DNA of 64,000 bases from Microbacterium sp. Nx66 (GTDB lineage Bacteria; Actinomycetota; Actinomycetes; Actinomycetales; Microbacteriaceae): NCBI RefSeq assembly GCF_904066215.1, contig NZ_LR880474.1, forward strand, positions 3,224,001-3,288,000, in the 5' to 3' direction. The position numbers and the translations under genes were made by a program. Below are positions 51,457 to 59,953 of the stretch, piece after piece; the stretch's first letter is position 1; every line of letters starts with the position of its first letter. Below the pieces are notes generated by a model that saw nothing but the letters and a program-made list of their open reading frames with translations, searched no databases and was not told where the DNA came from.

Positions 51457-52242
51457 ATGAACACCACGACAGACAACACCTCTGACAACAGCTCCCGTCC
51501 GTTCGGCTACTGGCTCAAGGCCGTGGATCGCCTGATGGCCCAGGAATTCGCCACCGCCTTCGCCGCGGAGGGCGCGACCCGTCGCGACTGGCGGTCGCTG
51601 AACGTCGTCGACGGCTCGGCGCCCTCGCCCCGCCCGCTGAACCCGCACAAGCTGCACGACCTCGTCGACCGCGGCTGGGTCGAAGCGGACGGCGACGGGT
51701 GGACACTCACTGGGGAAGGCCGCGCGGCGAAGGAGCGCCTCGGCGCCGCCGTCGACAGCATCCGCGCGAAGGTCGCCGGCGCCGTCTCCGACGAGGAGAT
51801 GGCGACGACCCTCGCCGCACTCGAGAAGATCGCTCGCGCCTTCGACTGGGACGAGGAGACTCCTCTCCCCCGGAAGCAGCGCCCCGGGTTCGGCTTCGGC
51901 CCCCGGCACGGCTTCGGCCGCCGGCACGGGCACGGGCACGGCTTCGGACCCGGACACGGCTTCGGACCCGGGGACTTCGAGCCCCGGCACGGCTTCGGTG
52001 CCGGGCACGGCTTCGGACACGGGGACTTCGAGCCCCGGCACGGCTTCGACCGTCACGACGGCGAGGAGGACGGCGGGTACCGCGGACGCGGTCACCACGA
52101 CGGTCACGCACACCGCGATCACGGTCACGCGCATCGCGGCCACGGCCACGGCCACGGCCACGGCCATCGGGCGCAGCGGATGGCGGAGCGGGCATTCGAG
52201 CGCGGCTTCGACGCCGGATTCCGCCACGGCCACGCCGCCTGA
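51457..52242 (+). CDS. Degenerate MarR-like protein with a long His/Gly-rich tail
   Basis: A 261-residue protein. Residues 15-130 resemble a shortened MarR fold: an opening dimer helix (FGYWLKAVDRLMAQEFATAF), then a wing-like LVDRGWVEADGDGWTLTGEGRAAKERL and closing helices, but the recognition helix region is reduced to NPHKLHDLVDRG. Residues 144-261 are low-complexity, with 24 His mostly in HGFG and GHGHGH units. This looks like a metal sponge or sensor tail. The gene is divergent from another His-rich MarR protein and is followed by a strong terminator. DNA binding may be lost. Confidence 0.75.
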   Translation: MNTTTDNTSDNSSRPFGYWLKAVDRLMAQEFATAFAAEGATRRDWRSLNVVDGSAPSPRPLNPHKLHDLVDRGWVEADGDGWTLTGEGRAAKERLGAAVDSIRAKVAGAVSDEEMATTLAALEKIARAFDWDEETPLPRKQRPGFGFGPRHGFGRRHGHGHGFGPGHGFGPGDFEPRHGFGAGHGFGHGDFEPRHGFDRHDGEEDGGYRGRGHHDGHAHRDHGHAHRGHGHGHGHGHRAQRMAERAFERGFDAGFRHGHAA

Positions 52243-52253
52243 CCGTCCCCCTC

Positions 52254-52286
52254 AAGCGCCTCACCCGACTCCCGGGTGAGGCGCTT
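52254..52286 (+). terminator. Terminator after the His-rich gene
   Basis: AAGCGCCTCACCCG and CGGGTGAGGCGCTT form a perfect 14-bp stem with a 5-base loop, 11 bases after the stop, followed by TTGCG. Confidence 0.85.
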
Positions 52287-52308
52287 TGCGCTTCGCGAAA
52301 CCGGAGCC

Positions 52309-52717
52309 GGGATCACTTCCGCGCCTCCCGAGCGCCCCCGCGGCACTTTCGCGATCCCCCACCCGCACCCCAGTGCGACCCGAGGCGAGGACGCGGGCGA
52401 AGCGCCCTGAGCCGAGACGGGATCAGAGTCGCGCCTCCCAAGCCGTTCCGGGGCACATTCTTGATCCCACACCTCGGCGACGCGAGCACCCCTCCCCGGA
52501 CGAGATCAGAATCGCCCCTTCAGGCGGATCTCGGGGCCCGCTTCCCATCCCGCGAGCCAAAGAGCGGACGGTCCGGCCGTCGGGCAGGATCGAAAACGAC
52601 CCTTCCGACGGATCTCGGGGCCCGATTCTCATCCCGCACGCGAAGGGGGCAGACCCGACGGTCGGGCGGGATCAGAAACGGCCCTTCGAAGCGGGATTGC
52701 GGGGCGTTCGTGATCCC
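52309..52717. repeat. Array of five 50-bp inverted-repeat units
   Basis: Units of exactly 50 bp at 52309-52358, 52419-52468, 52502-52551, 52586-52635 and 52668-52717 start with GGGATC or a variant and end with GATCCC or CATCCC. Start-to-start spacing is 110, 83, 84 and 82 bases. In unit 5 the outer arms, GGGATCAGAAACG and CGTTCGTGATCCC, pair at 11 of 13 positions. Units 3 and 4 share CGGATCTCGGGGCCCG in the middle. Confidence 0.75.
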
Positions 52718-52757
52718 GCAGGGGGAACGGGGCGCGGGCCCCGGCCGCGGGATGGGG

Positions 52758-53405
52758 CTAGAGGGCGAGGAGAGCGAGGGCGGTGTCGGGGGCACCGGCG
52801 TCACGGAGGCGTGCGCGCATGGCGGCCGCCGCGAGCCCGTACGGCTTGTCGCTCCGCAGGAGGAGCGACCGCGCGTTGGCCTGCTCATTGAGGGCGACGA
52901 GCTCGAAGGCCAGGACCTCGACGTCGGCCGCGTCGACCTCGCCCTCCGCCGCGGCGAACCGCAGCTGGGCCTCGATGTACCCGTACCAGTCGACGAGGGC
53001 TGCCCGCACGGCATCGCTCACGGGGCCGGGCTTGGAGTCGACGTCCGCCGCAGTCGCCGCGAAGAAGCAGCCGCCCGTGAAGACGCGGTCCTTCGAGTAG
53101 ACCAAGGCATTGTGGAGGAGCGCGGCCAGGCGATGCGCTCCTCGCGGATGGGCGCGGGCGGGCTCGATGATCCGCGCGACGAAGATGTCCCGAGCGGCGG
53201 CGACCGTCGCGAGCTGCAGGCCCTCCTTGCTCTGGAACAGCGTCGCGATGCTGCTCTTGCTCGACCCCGAGGCCGCGGCGAGGCGCCCGATCGTCACGCC
53301 GTCCAACCCCTCGACGGAGGCGAGGTCGGTCGCACTCTCCAGCACGATGCGGCGGGAGGCATCGCCCCGCGCCCGCCGACCGTCCTGCATCACCGTGTCC
53401 GTCAT
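52758..53405 (-). CDS. TetR-family regulator
   Basis: A 215-residue repressor. The N-terminal helix-turn-helix is VLESATDLASVEGLDGVTIGRLAAASGSSKSSIATLFQSKEGLQLA, followed by a helical ligand domain with GGCFFAATAADVDSKPGPVSDAV (TetR_C_6-like). It is divergent from the hydrolase at 53478, and the 72-base gap is almost entirely palindromic. It probably represses both genes. The inducer is unknown. Confidence 0.9.
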   Translation of the reverse strand: MTDTVMQDGRRARGDASRRIVLESATDLASVEGLDGVTIGRLAAASGSSKSSIATLFQSKEGLQLATVAAARDIFVARIIEPARAHPRGAHRLAALLHNALVYSKDRVFTGGCFFAATAADVDSKPGPVSDAVRAALVDWYGYIEAQLRFAAAEGEVDAADVEVLAFELVALNEQANARSLLLRSDKPYGLAAAAMRARLRDAGAPDTALALLAL

Positions 53406-53417
53406 AGCCCTAGTATA

Positions 53418-53460
53418 CGAACGATCGTTCGCCTACTATACGGATGATCGTTCGTATAGT
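53418..53460. promoter_or_regulatory. Two TetR operators between tetR and the hydrolase gene
   Basis: CGAACGATCGTTCG (53418-53431) is a perfect 14-bp palindrome. The second dyad spans 53435-53460, with outer arms ACTATACG and CGTATAGT, and a GATC core. Both share GATCGTTCG, as expected for one repressor bound twice, covering both divergent promoters. Confidence 0.8.
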
Positions 53461-53477
53461 TCGGTGAAGGAGCCCCC

Positions 53478-54479
53478 ATGCCGTCCGCGTCCACCCTCCT
53501 CGTCCGCACCCTCCCCGCTGTGGGACGTGTCACTCCCCGCCTCGCCGGCGACCTCGCATACCGGCTGTTCTTCTCCACCCGCCCGCGGATGGCCGTGCGT
53601 GCCGCCGACGCCGCGACCCATGAGGCCGCCCGCCGCGGGAGCATCCTCGTGCGCGACATCCCCGTCACGACCTACACGTGGGGCGGGGGTCCGCGCACCG
53701 TGCTGCTTCTGCACGGCTGGCGTGGCCGCGCCTCGCAGTTCGCGCCACTCGTGCGGGAGCTCGTCGCTGAGGGGCTCCGGGTCGTCGCCTTCGACGCTCC
53801 GGCCCACGGCTCCTCCGGCGGGCGGAGGACCGACATCCGCGACTGGGTCGAGGCCGCGCAGGAGCTGGAACACACCCACGGCCCCTTCTCCGCCCTCATC
53901 GGCCACTCCTTCGGGGGTCTCGCGGCACTGACCGTCGCCCGGACGTCCGGCCCGGTCCCCGCCGTCGCCGTCGTCGCCGGTGCCGCGGCTCCCGAGGCTT
54001 TCCTCGCCCAGTTCGCGCACGACCTCCGCCTCGACCCCGCCACCGCGGAACGGCTCCGCACCCGCTTCCACCGCCGACTCGGCCTCGATTCCGCCTCCGC
54101 CGCCGAGCGATACGATGCGGCCGCGGATCCTCTGCCCGCCGACACCGCGCTGCTCCTCGTGCACGATCGGGGCGACCGCCGGATGACCGACCAGGACACC
54201 CTCAGGCTGCACGCCGCCCACCGCGGCCGCTCCCGCCTCGTCCGCACCGTGGGTCTCGGCCATACGAAAGTGCTGTCGGCGGACCCGACCCTCGATGCGG
54301 TGGTCGCCCTCGTGACCGGAGGGCTCGACGCCGTCGATGCGCTCGGCACCGCGACGGGACGGGCAGCCACCGACGCCGCACCGGCAGACCGGGCCGCCGC
54401 CCTCCGCAGCGCTACACCCGAATCGGCAGGAAGCCCGCGTCCGGGCCGGCCGCCGCGAACGGCAGCCCGACAGTGGTGA
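53478..54479 (+). CDS. Alpha/beta hydrolase
   Basis: A 333-residue hydrolase. The oxyanion region is VLLLHGWRGRASQFAPL, the nucleophile elbow GHSFGG lies in LIGHSFGGLAALTVA, and the His is in TVGLGHTKVLSADP. The acid is likely the Asp in LLVHDRGDRRM. The substrate is unknown; ester hydrolysis under TetR control suggests detoxification or lipid turnover. The start ATG 53478 follows AAGGAGCCCCC. The last 50 residues are Ala/Pro/Arg-rich and overlap the 3' end of the convergent gene by 68 bases. Confidence 0.85.
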   Translation: MPSASTLLVRTLPAVGRVTPRLAGDLAYRLFFSTRPRMAVRAADAATHEAARRGSILVRDIPVTTYTWGGGPRTVLLLHGWRGRASQFAPLVRELVAEGLRVVAFDAPAHGSSGGRRTDIRDWVEAAQELEHTHGPFSALIGHSFGGLAALTVARTSGPVPAVAVVAGAAAPEAFLAQFAHDLRLDPATAERLRTRFHRRLGLDSASAAERYDAAADPLPADTALLLVHDRGDRRMTDQDTLRLHAAHRGRSRLVRTVGLGHTKVLSADPTLDAVVALVTGGLDAVDALGTATGRAATDAAPADRAAALRSATPESAGSPRPGRPPRTAARQW

Positions 54480-54885
54480 TCAGCACCACGAGCGTCACCA
54501 CGGCCGCCGCGAGCAGCAGGAACAGCACGACGAAGACCACGACGGCGAGCACCCGGTAGCTCCCGGTGTCGGCGACCTCCGGCGCGATCGATCGCTGTGC
54601 CCAGTCGTCGGCGGCCGCCGCGGGCTGCTCACCCTGGAGGATCGCGGGCGTCGGACGGGATCGTTCCGAGCGACGGGTCGGGGCCGGAAGCACATCGTCC
54701 GCGGCGTCCGGCGTCGCAAGTAGTCCCTCCGGAATCGGCGTCTCCGGTGGCGGGGGCGGGATCACGTCATCGGCGGACGGGATCACCGCATCGGCGGGAG
54801 CGATCTCCGGTCCCGCCGCGTCCGGCGGCACTGCCTCGTACGGCGCCCCAGGCTCGTCGGGGGTGGTCCCGCTCGCGTCGCTCAT
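54412..54885 (-). CDS. Proline-rich single-pass membrane protein
   Basis: A 157-residue protein of unknown function. Residues 1-105 are Pro/Ala/Asp-rich and probably disordered (DVIPPPPPETPIPEG). One hydrophobic helix follows (VLAVVVFVVLFLLLAAAVVTLVVLI, about 111-135; shown here only in part by its start and end). Its stop-proximal region overlaps the hydrolase gene end by 68 bases. It ends one base from dcd on the same strand, so it is likely cotranscribed with dcd. Confidence 0.6.
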   Translation of the reverse strand: MSDASGTTPDEPGAPYEAVPPDAAGPEIAPADAVIPSADDVIPPPPPETPIPEGLLATPDAADDVLPAPTRRSERSRPTPAILQGEQPAAAADDWAQRSIAPEVADTGSYRVLAVVVFVVLFLLLAAAVVTLVVLITTVGLPFAAAGPDAGFLPIRV

Positions 54886-54886
54886 G

Positions 54887-55492
54887 TCAGCCTCCGACGG
54901 CTCCGATGTCGGTCACACCCACGTCCGTGCGGTGGAAGTTCTGGAAGGAGCGGGACGCCGTCGGTCCTCGCTGGCCCTGGTAGCGGTTGCCGTAGGGGCC
55001 GGAGCCGTACGGGTTCTCCGCCGGCGAGGTGAGCCGGAAGAAGCAGAGCTGGCCGATCTTCATGCCGGGCCACAGCTTGATCGGCAGCGTCGCCACGTTC
55101 GCGAGCTCCAGGGTCACATGCCCGGAGAAACCCGGGTCGATGAAACCGGCGGTCGAGTGGGTGATGAGCCCGAGGCGGCCGAGAGAGGACTTGCCCTCCA
55201 GCCGGGCGGCGATGTCGTCCGGCAGGGTGACCTGCTCGAACGTGGCCCCCAGCGCGAACTCGCCGGGGTGCAGGATGAAGGGCTCGTCCGGGTCGACCTC
55301 GATCAGCCGTGTGAGCTCGGGCTGATCGACCGAGGGATCGATGAACGGGTACTTGTGGTTGTCGAACAGGCGGAAGTAGCGGTCCAGCCGCACATCGATG
55401 CTCGACGGCTGGATCATCTCCGGCGCATGCGGTTCCAGGCCGACGCGGCCGGAGGCGAGTTCTGCTCTGATATCGCGATCGCTGAGAAGCAC
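54887..55492 (-). CDS. dcd: dCTP deaminase (DCD family)
   Basis: A 201-residue enzyme that converts dCTP to dUTP, or directly to dUMP in the bifunctional DCD-DUT form known from Mycobacterium. Conserved parts are [16 protein letters not shown], the arginine-bearing [14 protein letters not shown] and [21 protein letters not shown] with the catalytic Glu. Length is typical. It starts at ATG 55492, 87 bases from the tRNA gene on the other strand. The bifunctional form cannot be told apart here. Confidence 0.95.
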   Translation of the reverse strand: MLLSDRDIRAELASGRVGLEPHAPEMIQPSSIDVRLDRYFRLFDNHKYPFIDPSVDQPELTRLIEVDPDEPFILHPGEFALGATFEQVTLPDDIAARLEGKSSLGRLGLITHSTAGFIDPGFSGHVTLELANVATLPIKLWPGMKIGQLCFFRLTSPAENPYGSGPYGNRYQGQRGPTASRSFQNFHRTDVGVTDIGAVGG

Positions 55493-55578
55493 GGCACAAG
55501 CCTAGTCACGAGCGACCCGCGCTTTGGCCATCCGGCCTGCGACAGGTAGGCTTGCTCCACCTGCTCTCGGGCGGGTAC

Positions 55579-55652
55579 GGGGCTGTAGTTCAATGGTAGA
55601 ACTTCTGCTTCCCAAGCAGACAGCGCGGGTTCGATTCCCGTCAGCCCCTCCA
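55579..55652 (+). tRNA. tRNA-Gly (anticodon CCC)
   Basis: A full cloverleaf is present: acceptor GGGGCTG (55579-55585) pairs with CAGCCCC (55642-55648), D stem GTTC/GAAC, anticodon stem TCTGC/GCAGA around loop TTCCCAA (anticodon CCC), and T loop TTCGATT. The discriminator is T, and CCA is encoded at 55650-55652. Confidence 0.96.
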
Positions 55653-55787
55653 CATCTCTGATCCTCGCCTCGACGCGACCGGTTCGGCGTCCCCCTCGCT
55701 GACCGGCCGGCATCCATCGAAAGAGGGAGACTTCCCTCCATCGTCTTGACGATGTCGCCGCACGACGCTCCTGGTGGAGTGACAGGT

Positions 55788-57857
55788 ATGGCACATTCTC
55801 GCGCTCTTCGGCGCTTTCCCGAGTGGATGACCTCCCGTGGCGGCGCATGGATCATGCTCGGCGTGGTCCTCCTGATCATGACGGCTCTCTTCGGCCTGTT
55901 CGGGTCGGCGAAGGCCCCGGCCGGCAACGAGCAGGCCCCCGCGGGATCGGAGTCGGCGCGAGCGAGCGCCCTGCTGGCCGAGTTCCCGAACGCGGATCGC
56001 CAGTCCGTGATCGTGGTCGCGTCGCGCAACGACGGCGCGACGCTCTCGGCACAGGACGTCGACGCCCTCGACAGTCTCCTCCCGGTGCTCGGCACGCACG
56101 CGGACGCGGATCCGACCGGGCCTCTCGTGAGCGAGGACGAGAAGGCCGCAGTTCTGGTGACGCCGATCGCGGTCGGTCAGACGAGCACCGACACCGCCGC
56201 CGTGATCTCGGCGCTCCGCGCCGACATCGACGAGCACGCCCCGGACGGGATGACGCTGCTCGTGACGGGCGGGCCGGCCTTCGGCGCCGATATCGCCGCC
56301 TCCTTCGAAGGGGCCGACTTCACCCTGCTGCTCGTGACCATCCTGATCGTCGCGGTACTCCTCATCGTCACGTACCGGTCACCGGTGCTGTGGCTGCTGC
56401 CGCTCGCCGCCGTCGGCCTGGCCGACGGACTCGCCGGCTGCCTGACCGCGGCTGCCGGTTCCGCGTGGGACCTGCAGTTCGACGCCGGGATCATCAGCGT
56501 CCTCGTCTTCGGCGCCGGGACCAACTACGCCCTCCTCCTGATCTCGAGGTACCGGGAAGAGCTCGCCACCACCACAAGCCATCGCCGGGCGCTCAGCACC
56601 GCGTGGCGGCGGACCGCTCCGGCGATCCTCGCCTCGAACCTCACCGTCGTCCTCGCACTCTTGACGCTCGTCCTCGCGGTGATCCCCGGCACGCACGGGC
56701 TCGGCGTCTCCTCCGCGATCGGCCTGCTGGTCGCCCTGGCGTCCGTCCTCTTCCTGCTGCCTCCCCTGCTGGCGGTGTGCGGACGGAACGTGTTCTGGCC
56801 GTTCGTCCCTCGTCCCGGAGCTGCCGCACGGCGCGGCGGGGTGTGGCGGACGATCGCGACGCGCGTCGTGAGCCGGCCGGTCGTGAGCCTCCTCGGGGGT
56901 GCGGCCCTGCTGGCCGTGATGACGATCGGCCTCGTCGGGACGACCGTCGGGCTCGACCAGGTCGACAAGTTCCGGGTCCCGTCCGAGTCCGCGACGGGTC
57001 TCGAGGTGCTCTCGAACCACTTCCCGGCAGGAGAGGCGCAGCCGATCCTCATCGTCACGGACAGCGGCGAAGCCGAAGCCGTCCTCACTGCGGCGCGCGA
57101 CGTGGAGGGCATCGTCCGCGCCACTCCTGTCGGGACGACGGACGATGAGAAGCTCACGGAGATCCTGGTGACCAGCGAGTATGCGCCCAGCACCGAGGAG
57201 AGCCTCGCCCAGATCACCGGACTCCGCGATGCCGTGCACGCTGTCCCGGGGGCCGAGGCGGTCGTCGGCGGCGCGGTGGCGACAGATCTCGACGCCCGTG
57301 CCGGGAACCTCGCGGACCTCGGCGTCGTGGTGCCTCTCGTCCTGGCGGTGAGCTTCCTGGTGCTCGTGCTCCTGCTGCGGTCGCTGGTCGCCCCGCTGCT
57401 GCTGCTCGCCGTCAATGTGGCGAGCGCCGTGGCCGCCATCGGTGCCGGGGCCTGGCTCAGTCGCGTGCTGTTCGGACAGCACGCGCTCGATCTCCCGGTG
57501 CCGCTGCTGGCCTTCCTGTTCCTGGTCGCCCTCGGCATCGACTACACGATCTTCCTCGTCCACCGTGCGCGGACCGAAGCGGCGCTGCGGGGCACTCGGG
57601 TGGGCATGGTCGAAGCCGTCGCACACACCGGCAGCGTGATCACGAGCGCCGGCGTCGTCCTCGCCGCCGTTTTCGCGGCGCTCGGCGTCCTGCCGCTGGT
57701 GACCCTCGGGCAGCTCGGGCTGATCGTCGGCGTGGGCGTGATCGTCGACACCCTGGTGGTCAGGACCGTGATCGTCCCGGCACTCTTCGCGCTCGTCGGC
57801 GACCGCATCTGGTGGCCGGGACGACCTGCCTCCGGACGCCTCGCTGACGCGAGGTGA
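55788..57857 (+). CDS. MMPL-family (RND-type) membrane transporter
   Basis: A 689-residue transporter with 12 predicted helices in two halves, each with a large extracellular loop. Features are GSAKAPAGNEQAPAGSES early loop, FGAGTNYALLLISRYREEL (first half) and LGIDYTIFLVHRARTEAAL (second half), the GxxxDY motifs that carry proton translocation in MmpL proteins. Substrate could be a lipid or a drug. ATG 55788 follows GGAG; the ORF is open further upstream without similarity. It follows the tRNA and precedes a convergent reductase gene. Confidence 0.9.
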   Translation: MAHSRALRRFPEWMTSRGGAWIMLGVVLLIMTALFGLFGSAKAPAGNEQAPAGSESARASALLAEFPNADRQSVIVVASRNDGATLSAQDVDALDSLLPVLGTHADADPTGPLVSEDEKAAVLVTPIAVGQTSTDTAAVISALRADIDEHAPDGMTLLVTGGPAFGADIAASFEGADFTLLLVTILIVAVLLIVTYRSPVLWLLPLAAVGLADGLAGCLTAAAGSAWDLQFDAGIISVLVFGAGTNYALLLISRYREELATTTSHRRALSTAWRRTAPAILASNLTVVLALLTLVLAVIPGTHGLGVSSAIGLLVALASVLFLLPPLLAVCGRNVFWPFVPRPGAAARRGGVWRTIATRVVSRPVVSLLGGAALLAVMTIGLVGTTVGLDQVDKFRVPSESATGLEVLSNHFPAGEAQPILIVTDSGEAEAVLTAARDVEGIVRATPVGTTDDEKLTEILVTSEYAPSTEESLAQITGLRDAVHAVPGAEAVVGGAVATDLDARAGNLADLGVVVPLVLAVSFLVLVLLLRSLVAPLLLLAVNVASAVAAIGAGAWLSRVLFGQHALDLPVPLLAFLFLVALGIDYTIFLVHRARTEAALRGTRVGMVEAVAHTGSVITSAGVVLAAVFAALGVLPLVTLGQLGLIVGVGVIVDTLVVRTVIVPALFALVGDRIWWPGRPASGRLADAR

Positions 57858-57882
57858 TCACGGTGGAGACCGGTGCACCCGC

Positions 57883-58443
57883 TCAGGCCACCGGACGATA
57901 CCGCTGCATGACGGCACCGGAGCGGAACTCCCGCCGCTCCACGAGTTCGAGCCGAAGACGCTCGTGCACGCCGTCGAGCAGCCGGGGACCATGCCCCGCG
58001 ACGACCGGATGGACCACGAACACGTACTCGTCGATCAACCCGAGGTCCGCGAGGGTCGCGGGCAGGGTCACTCCACCGACCGACAGGCCCGCCCCCGGCT
58101 CATCCTTCAGCTGCCGCACCGCCTCCGAGAGATCGCCGCGCACGAGGTCCGCGTTCCAGTCGACGGCATCGAGCGTCGCCGAGACCACGTGCTTCGGCAT
58201 GCCATCGATGACCTCGGCGAAGGGTGTCTCCCACTCCTCCATCCAGTCCGGCCAGACCCCGGATTCCGGACGGCGCCACGCGGCCCGCATCATGTCGTAC
58301 GTCACCCGTCCGTAGAGCAGAGCGTCGGCGCGCTCCAGCTCCGCGGTCCAGAAGCGCATCGACTCCTCATTCGGCGGGAGCCCCGCCTCGTGATGGCAGC
58401 AGCCGTCGAGTGTCACGTTGATCGCGTACCGCAGCGGCCTCAT
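57883..58443 (-). CDS. Dihydrofolate-reductase-family (RibD C-terminal-like) protein
   Basis: A 186-residue NADPH-binding protein. It begins LRYAINVTLDGCCHHEAG, has LLYGRVTYDMM and the cofactor motif GLSVGGVTLPATLADLGLIDEYVFVVHPVVAGHG. This family of RibD_C/DHFR-like proteins is of uncertain role and should not be taken as the essential DHFR. Its ATG 58443 overlaps the stop of the upstream DUF1684 gene (ATGA), so the two are coupled. Confidence 0.85.
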   Translation of the reverse strand: MRPLRYAINVTLDGCCHHEAGLPPNEESMRFWTAELERADALLYGRVTYDMMRAAWRRPESGVWPDWMEEWETPFAEVIDGMPKHVVSATLDAVDWNADLVRGDLSEAVRQLKDEPGAGLSVGGVTLPATLADLGLIDEYVFVVHPVVAGHGPRLLDGVHERLRLELVERREFRSGAVMQRYRPVA

Positions 58444-59054
58444 CGGAGCTCTCCGACCGGAATCGGCACCGTCAGCACGTTGCCGGGTGGCGCCAGCGGG
58501 CACGCCCACGCCGGGTCGTAGGCGCACGACGGGTTGTACGCGAAATTGAAGTCGAGCACGATCGTGCCGCGGCGTGGGTCGGCCCCGAGGTCGGCACCCT
58601 TGATCGTGTCGATGAGGTAGCGCCCGCCGCCGTACGTCCCCCCGCCCTGCCCGGCGGAGGCATCGCGCACCGGCACGAACAGCCCGCCGCCGTAGGAGGC
58701 GAGCCGCCACACGTCGAGCGATCCGGCGTCCGGGATCTCCACGACGCCGACACGCTCGAACGGCACGACGCCGTCGGTCCCGGTCGCGAACTCGAACGTG
58801 GCCGGATCCGTGTCGAGGATCGGGAGCTCGAACCGCCAGGAAGGGTCGTACGAGGCGATCGGCAGCCCCTCGAACAGCGCCCTGTCCTGCGGGAGGAGGG
58901 GCGTCGCCGGGTGCCGCAGCAGCAGCTCGTCGCGCTCGATCCGCCACAGCTCGTGCGCCTCCTCCGGGGAGTCGGCCCGTCGCACCGCTTCGTACAGGGC
59001 GAACACCCGCCGCCGCCAGTCGACGACCTCGACAGCTGTCTGCGCATTCGTCAT
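58440..59054 (-). CDS. DUF1684 protein
   Basis: A 204-residue cytoplasmic protein. The DUF1684 pattern is present: WRIERDELLLRHPATPL, then GGGRYLIDTIKGADLG and VLDFNFAYNPSCAYDPAWACPLAPPGN. Its function is unknown; some authors regard it as having a hydrolase- or lipocalin-like fold. It is the first of two coupled genes, upstream of the DHFR-like gene. Confidence 0.82.
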   Translation of the reverse strand: MTNAQTAVEVVDWRRRVFALYEAVRRADSPEEAHELWRIERDELLLRHPATPLLPQDRALFEGLPIASYDPSWRFELPILDTDPATFEFATGTDGVVPFERVGVVEIPDAGSLDVWRLASYGGGLFVPVRDASAGQGGGTYGGGRYLIDTIKGADLGADPRRGTIVLDFNFAYNPSCAYDPAWACPLAPPGNVLTVPIPVGELR

Positions 59055-59093
59055 GCGCCCACGGTACGCCGGACGACGGACGCCCGGAATGCC

Positions 59094-59903
59094 TCAGCTC
59101 CGGTCGATCATCTCCGCGTACCCGTCCTCGTACGTCGGGTACACGAGGTGGCCGAGCACCGAACGCAAGAGCGTGCCGTCGTAGACGAAGCCGCTCGGCG
59201 CACTGCCGTCGTCGGGCGGTACCGGCAGACCGAGGCGGTCGGCGAGGAAGGTCATGACGTCTCCCAGAGGAGCGGGCGCCCGGTCGACGGCGTGCACGAG
59301 CGCCGGGGGCTCCGGCATCCGTAGCAGCAGGTCGAGAGCGCGCACCAGGTCGGTCTCGTGGATCCGGTTCGTGCGGCGACGGTGGGCCACCGGAGCCCCT
59401 TCCCGGACCTTCCGGAGCAGGAACTCGCGCCCAGGACCGTAGATGCCGGCGGGGCGCACGACCACGGCGTCGAAGAGCTCGACGGCCGCGCGCTCTCCGT
59501 CGCGCAGACCGCGGCCGCGATCCGTGGTGGGCACCGGCTCGACCCGCTCGGTCACCGGCTCGGCGCCCCCGGCGCCGTCGAACACCCCGGTCGACGAGAC
59601 GAAGAGCGTCCGCGCGGGCGGGGACGGCAACGCCGCCGCGAGGCGGGAGAGCGCCGTGCGGTACGACGACACGTCCGGCCCGGGTGGCAGCGTCACCACC
59701 ATCGCGTCGACCTCGGGCAGCGGACCCGTGAGCGGGACGGCGAGGTCGGCGGTGAGCGCCTGCACACCGTCCGGCACGGGTCCGTCACTGCGGCGGAGGG
59801 CCAGAACCTCACCACCGTCCCCGAGGAGCAGTGGGGCGAGCCGGGCGCCGAGTTTCCCGAAGCCGACGAGGAGGGCGCGGCGCGGCGGAGACGGAGTGGT
59901 CAT
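59094..59903 (-). CDS. NAD(P)-dependent epimerase/dehydratase-like protein (SDR atypical)
   Basis: A 269-residue Rossmann protein. The nucleotide motif ALLVGFGKLGARLAPLLLGDG (GxGxxG variant) is followed by short strands such as FVSSTGVFD and VVVRPAGIYGPGREFLLRK, characteristic of extended and atypical SDRs. The usual YxxxK pair is not obvious, so catalysis is uncertain; a YeeZ-like or sugar-epimerase-like role is possible. Start ATG 59903 is chosen; GTG 59912 is an alternative. It is followed by the DUF1684 gene 39 bases downstream. Confidence 0.72.
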   Translation of the reverse strand: MTTPSPPRRALLVGFGKLGARLAPLLLGDGGEVLALRRSDGPVPDGVQALTADLAVPLTGPLPEVDAMVVTLPPGPDVSSYRTALSRLAAALPSPPARTLFVSSTGVFDGAGGAEPVTERVEPVPTTDRGRGLRDGERAAVELFDAVVVRPAGIYGPGREFLLRKVREGAPVAHRRRTNRIHETDLVRALDLLLRMPEPPALVHAVDRAPAPLGDVMTFLADRLGLPVPPDDGSAPSGFVYDGTLLRSVLGHLVYPTYEDGYAEMIDRS

Positions 59904-59953
59904 CTCCTCCACCCTCGCACATCGGTGCCGGGTGACGGACGTAGGCTTGATCG

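Larger units (their letters stand above)
52243..52757. other. 515-base intergenic region with a terminator and palindromic repeats
   Basis: No gene is supported here. The region contains the terminator at 52254-52286 and then five 50-bp inverted-repeat units between 52309 and 52717. The rest is GC-rich spacer; the frames open across it have no family similarity. Confidence 0.7.

Noticed and set aside
57883..58443. Calling this gene folA (dihydrofolate reductase)
   Set aside because: It belongs to the RibD-C/DHFR-like group with a different active site and is coupled to a DUF1684 gene, not to thymidylate synthase.
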